Shown in pieces: positions 62,656 through 64,000 of a DNA stretch of 64,000 nt; the stretch's first letter is position 1, and every line of letters begins with the position of its first letter. Both the position numbers and the translations under genes were made by a program. The notes under the pieces were generated by a model. It was given only the letters and a program-made list of their open reading frames with translations. It searched no databases and was not told the origin of the DNA. The stretch is from Halobacillus litoralis (GTDB taxonomy: Bacteria; Bacillota; Bacilli; Bacillales; Halobacillaceae): assembly GCF_020524025.1 (NCBI RefSeq), contig NZ_JAIVKN010000002.1, forward strand, positions 930,001 to 994,000. The letters are read 5' to 3'.

Positions 62656-63360
62656 CTAAAACAGCTGCGCTGCGGCTAACACAAATCCGACCACCAAGAG
62701 GGAAGGAAGCAGGTTGGCCACTCTGATTTTCGTCAACTTCAACAAGTTCAATCCGATGGCTACAATCAACAGACCACCTGTAGCCGTCATTTCTACGATG
62801 AATAAATCAAGCATCTGCTGAGGGATCCAGTGATTAATCTGAGTGGCAAGCAAAGCGATCGACCCTTCATAAAGGACGACTGGAATGATAGAAAAGATCA
62901 CCCCGATGCCAAGGGTCGTGGTCAGCACAAGCGAAATAAAACCATCAATGATGGCTTTTGTAATTAATACTTCATGGTCATTTCTCAAGCCACTGTCGAG
63001 GGCTCCAATGACAGCTAGCGCGCCAATCACAAAGATGAGAGAAGCAGTAATAAACCCCTGGGCGAGACTTGAGGTCTGATCAGGCTTTGTAAATTTGCGC
63101 TCCATCCATCTTCCTATGTACTCAAGCTTGCTTTCTAAACGCGCCGCCTCGCCAAGAATAGCCCCGATAAGTAAGCTGAGGAGGACAATGACGATATTTT
63201 CTGTTTCAAAGGCCATCTGGAGTCCGATTAATAAAACGGCAAGGCCGACCCCGCTCATCACCGTTTCTTTATACCTTTCAGGGATCTTTGTAAAAAACAG
63301 ACCTAACAGCGTCCCCACACCTATACATAAGCCGTTTACAAGTGTACCTAATAAAACCAT
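62656..63360 (-). CDS. DUF554 membrane protein
   Basis: A 234-residue protein with seven hydrophobic segments. GTLVNGLCIGVGTLLGLFFTKIPERYKETVMSGVGLAVLLIGLQMA at the N-terminus and AKIIDGFISLVLTTTLGIGV-like segment in the middle (TKAIIDGFISLVL) fit DUF554/YqgA. Transporter-like, substrate unknown. Convergent with yyaC, stops 2 bp apart. Confidence 0.88.
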   Translation of the reverse strand: MVLLGTLVNGLCIGVGTLLGLFFTKIPERYKETVMSGVGLAVLLIGLQMAFETENIVIVLLSLLIGAILGEAARLESKLEYIGRWMERKFTKPDQTSSLAQGFITASLIFVIGALAVIGALDSGLRNDHEVLITKAIIDGFISLVLTTTLGIGVIFSIIPVVLYEGSIALLATQINHWIPQQMLDLFIVEMTATGGLLIVAIGLNLLKLTKIRVANLLPSLLVVGFVLAAAQLF

Positions 63361-63429
63361 ACCATTCTCTCCAGTACCAAGTTATCCCATGACATAGAAT
63401 AAACCAGAGACTAGGCAGCCTCTGATTTT

Positions 63430-64000
63430 TTACTTTTCATTATGGAAGAACTGTAAAATTCGTTCTAAATCCTCTTCGTTTGTAAACTCGATTTCTATTT
63501 TGCCTTTACGTTTACCTTTATGAATTTTCACACCTGTACCCAGGCTGCTCCGCAGGTTTTCTTCCCGTTCCTTAAGGAAGATATCCTTTGGAGATGATTT
63601 ATCTTTTTTCTTTTCTTTCTTCTGATTCATTTCATTAATGAGACGTTCAACCTGGCGTACATTCAAGGATTCCTTCTCAATGCGTTCGACAAGCTTCAGC
63701 TGTTCTTCGCGGCTTTTCACGCCTAGAAGAGCACGTCCATGTCCCATAGACAGTTTCCCTTCATTAATCTTTCGAGTCACTTCCACAGGCAGGGCGAGCA
63801 GCCGGATCAGATTGGCAATATGGGACCGGCTTTTCCCGAGCCGGTGAGATAAGATTTCCTGGGTGATGTTTAATTCCTTCATCAACTGCTCGTAGGAACG
63901 TGCTTCTTCAATAGGGGACAGGTCTTCTCTTTGAAGGTTCTCAAGCAGACCGATTTCCATCATCTGTTCATCCGTCAACTCTTTGACAAGAGCAGGGACT
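63430..64000 (-). CDS. parB: Chromosome-partitioning protein ParB/Spo0J (5' part outside window)
   Basis: The C-terminal 190 residues of Spo0J; the frame continues through 64000. Visible are the end of the CTPase domain (LLENLQREDLSPIEEARSYEQL), the helix-turn-helix (TQEILSHRLGKSRSHIANLIRLLALP), a charged linker and the dimerisation domain (GKIEIEFTNEEDLERILQFFHNEK). It binds parS, slides as a CTP clamp and loads SMC at the origin. The part of parB in view has no parS. Confidence 0.97.
   Translation of the reverse strand, partial: VPALVKELTDEQMMEIGLLENLQREDLSPIEEARSYEQLMKELNITQEILSHRLGKSRSHIANLIRLLALPVEVTRKINEGKLSMGHGRALLGVKSREEQLKLVERIEKESLNVRQVERLINEMNQKKEKKKDKSSPKDIFLKEREENLRSSLGTGVKIHKGKRKGKIEIEFTNEEDLERILQFFHNEK

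Overview
This window is a piece of a low-to-moderate GC Firmicutes chromosome close to the replication origin. The gene order parB(spo0J)-yyaC ... ychF-rpsF-ssb-rpsR ... yybS-gdpP-rplI-dnaC ... purA ... walR-walK-walH-walI-walJ-htrA and, further out, rlmH is the origin-proximal order of Bacillaceae. Acidic, moderately halophile-like protein compositions, a sporulation gene (yyaC) and the repertoire of small membrane proteins suggest a Halobacillus-type bacterium; the genus is an inference. oriC/dnaA should lie a few kb beyond the right edge, so minus-strand genes point away from the origin and run with the replication fork.

Layout from left to right. 1-3.1 kb: truncated LacI-type repressor with its own operators and a cre-like site, a small unknown gene and a two-gene ABC exporter. 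3.1-10.8 kb: an accessory region with an AT-rich orphan gene, a complete SPP1-type phage replication cassette (DnaD-like initiator, G39P-like helicase loader, G40P/DnaB-like helicase) with no other phage genes, and a convergent MutT / PLD-helicase-DUF3427 pair. 10.8-17.7 kb: rlmH, then a 3-hydroxybutyrate/acetoacetate utilisation operon driven by a sigma-54 promoter with three palindromic activator sites and its own PAS/AAA+/Fis activator. 17.9-30 kb: a run of mostly single genes (membrane proteins, M48 protease, secreted nuclease, Rex-controlled NADH oxidase, an amber-interrupted hydrolase, threonine aldolase, Na+/alanine symporter flanked by two copies of a 123-bp palindromic repeat) ending in a dense DnaA-box cluster. 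30.3-38.8 kb: htrA, the walRKHIJ operon and an M23 peptidase. 39-45 kb: tRNA-Phe, a decayed tRNA, tRNA-Asp, a LOG protein, PurR-controlled purA, an orphan DeoR regulator and the housekeeping replicative helicase. 45-64 kb: rplI-gdpP-yybS, a PHP phosphatase/NUDIX pair, a serine-biosynthesis pair (class V aminotransferase + serA), an oligopeptide-binding lipoprotein, YczE-like protein, flavohaemoglobin, rpsR-ssb-rpsF, ychF, mechanosensitive channel, yyaC, a DUF554 protein and the 3' part of parB.

Points that ordinary annotation would miss: six 12-bp iterons next to an AT-rich stretch inside the phage-type initiator gene (a candidate embedded origin); at least three consensus and eight near-consensus DnaA boxes in 230 bp beside htrA; three small genes whose only well-placed start codon after a strong GGAGG is AUC, AUA or AUU; activator sites that also form the terminator of the activator's own gene; and the two long palindromic repeats bracketing the alanine symporter. 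All similarity statements are from reading motifs and domain layouts by eye; no database search was run.
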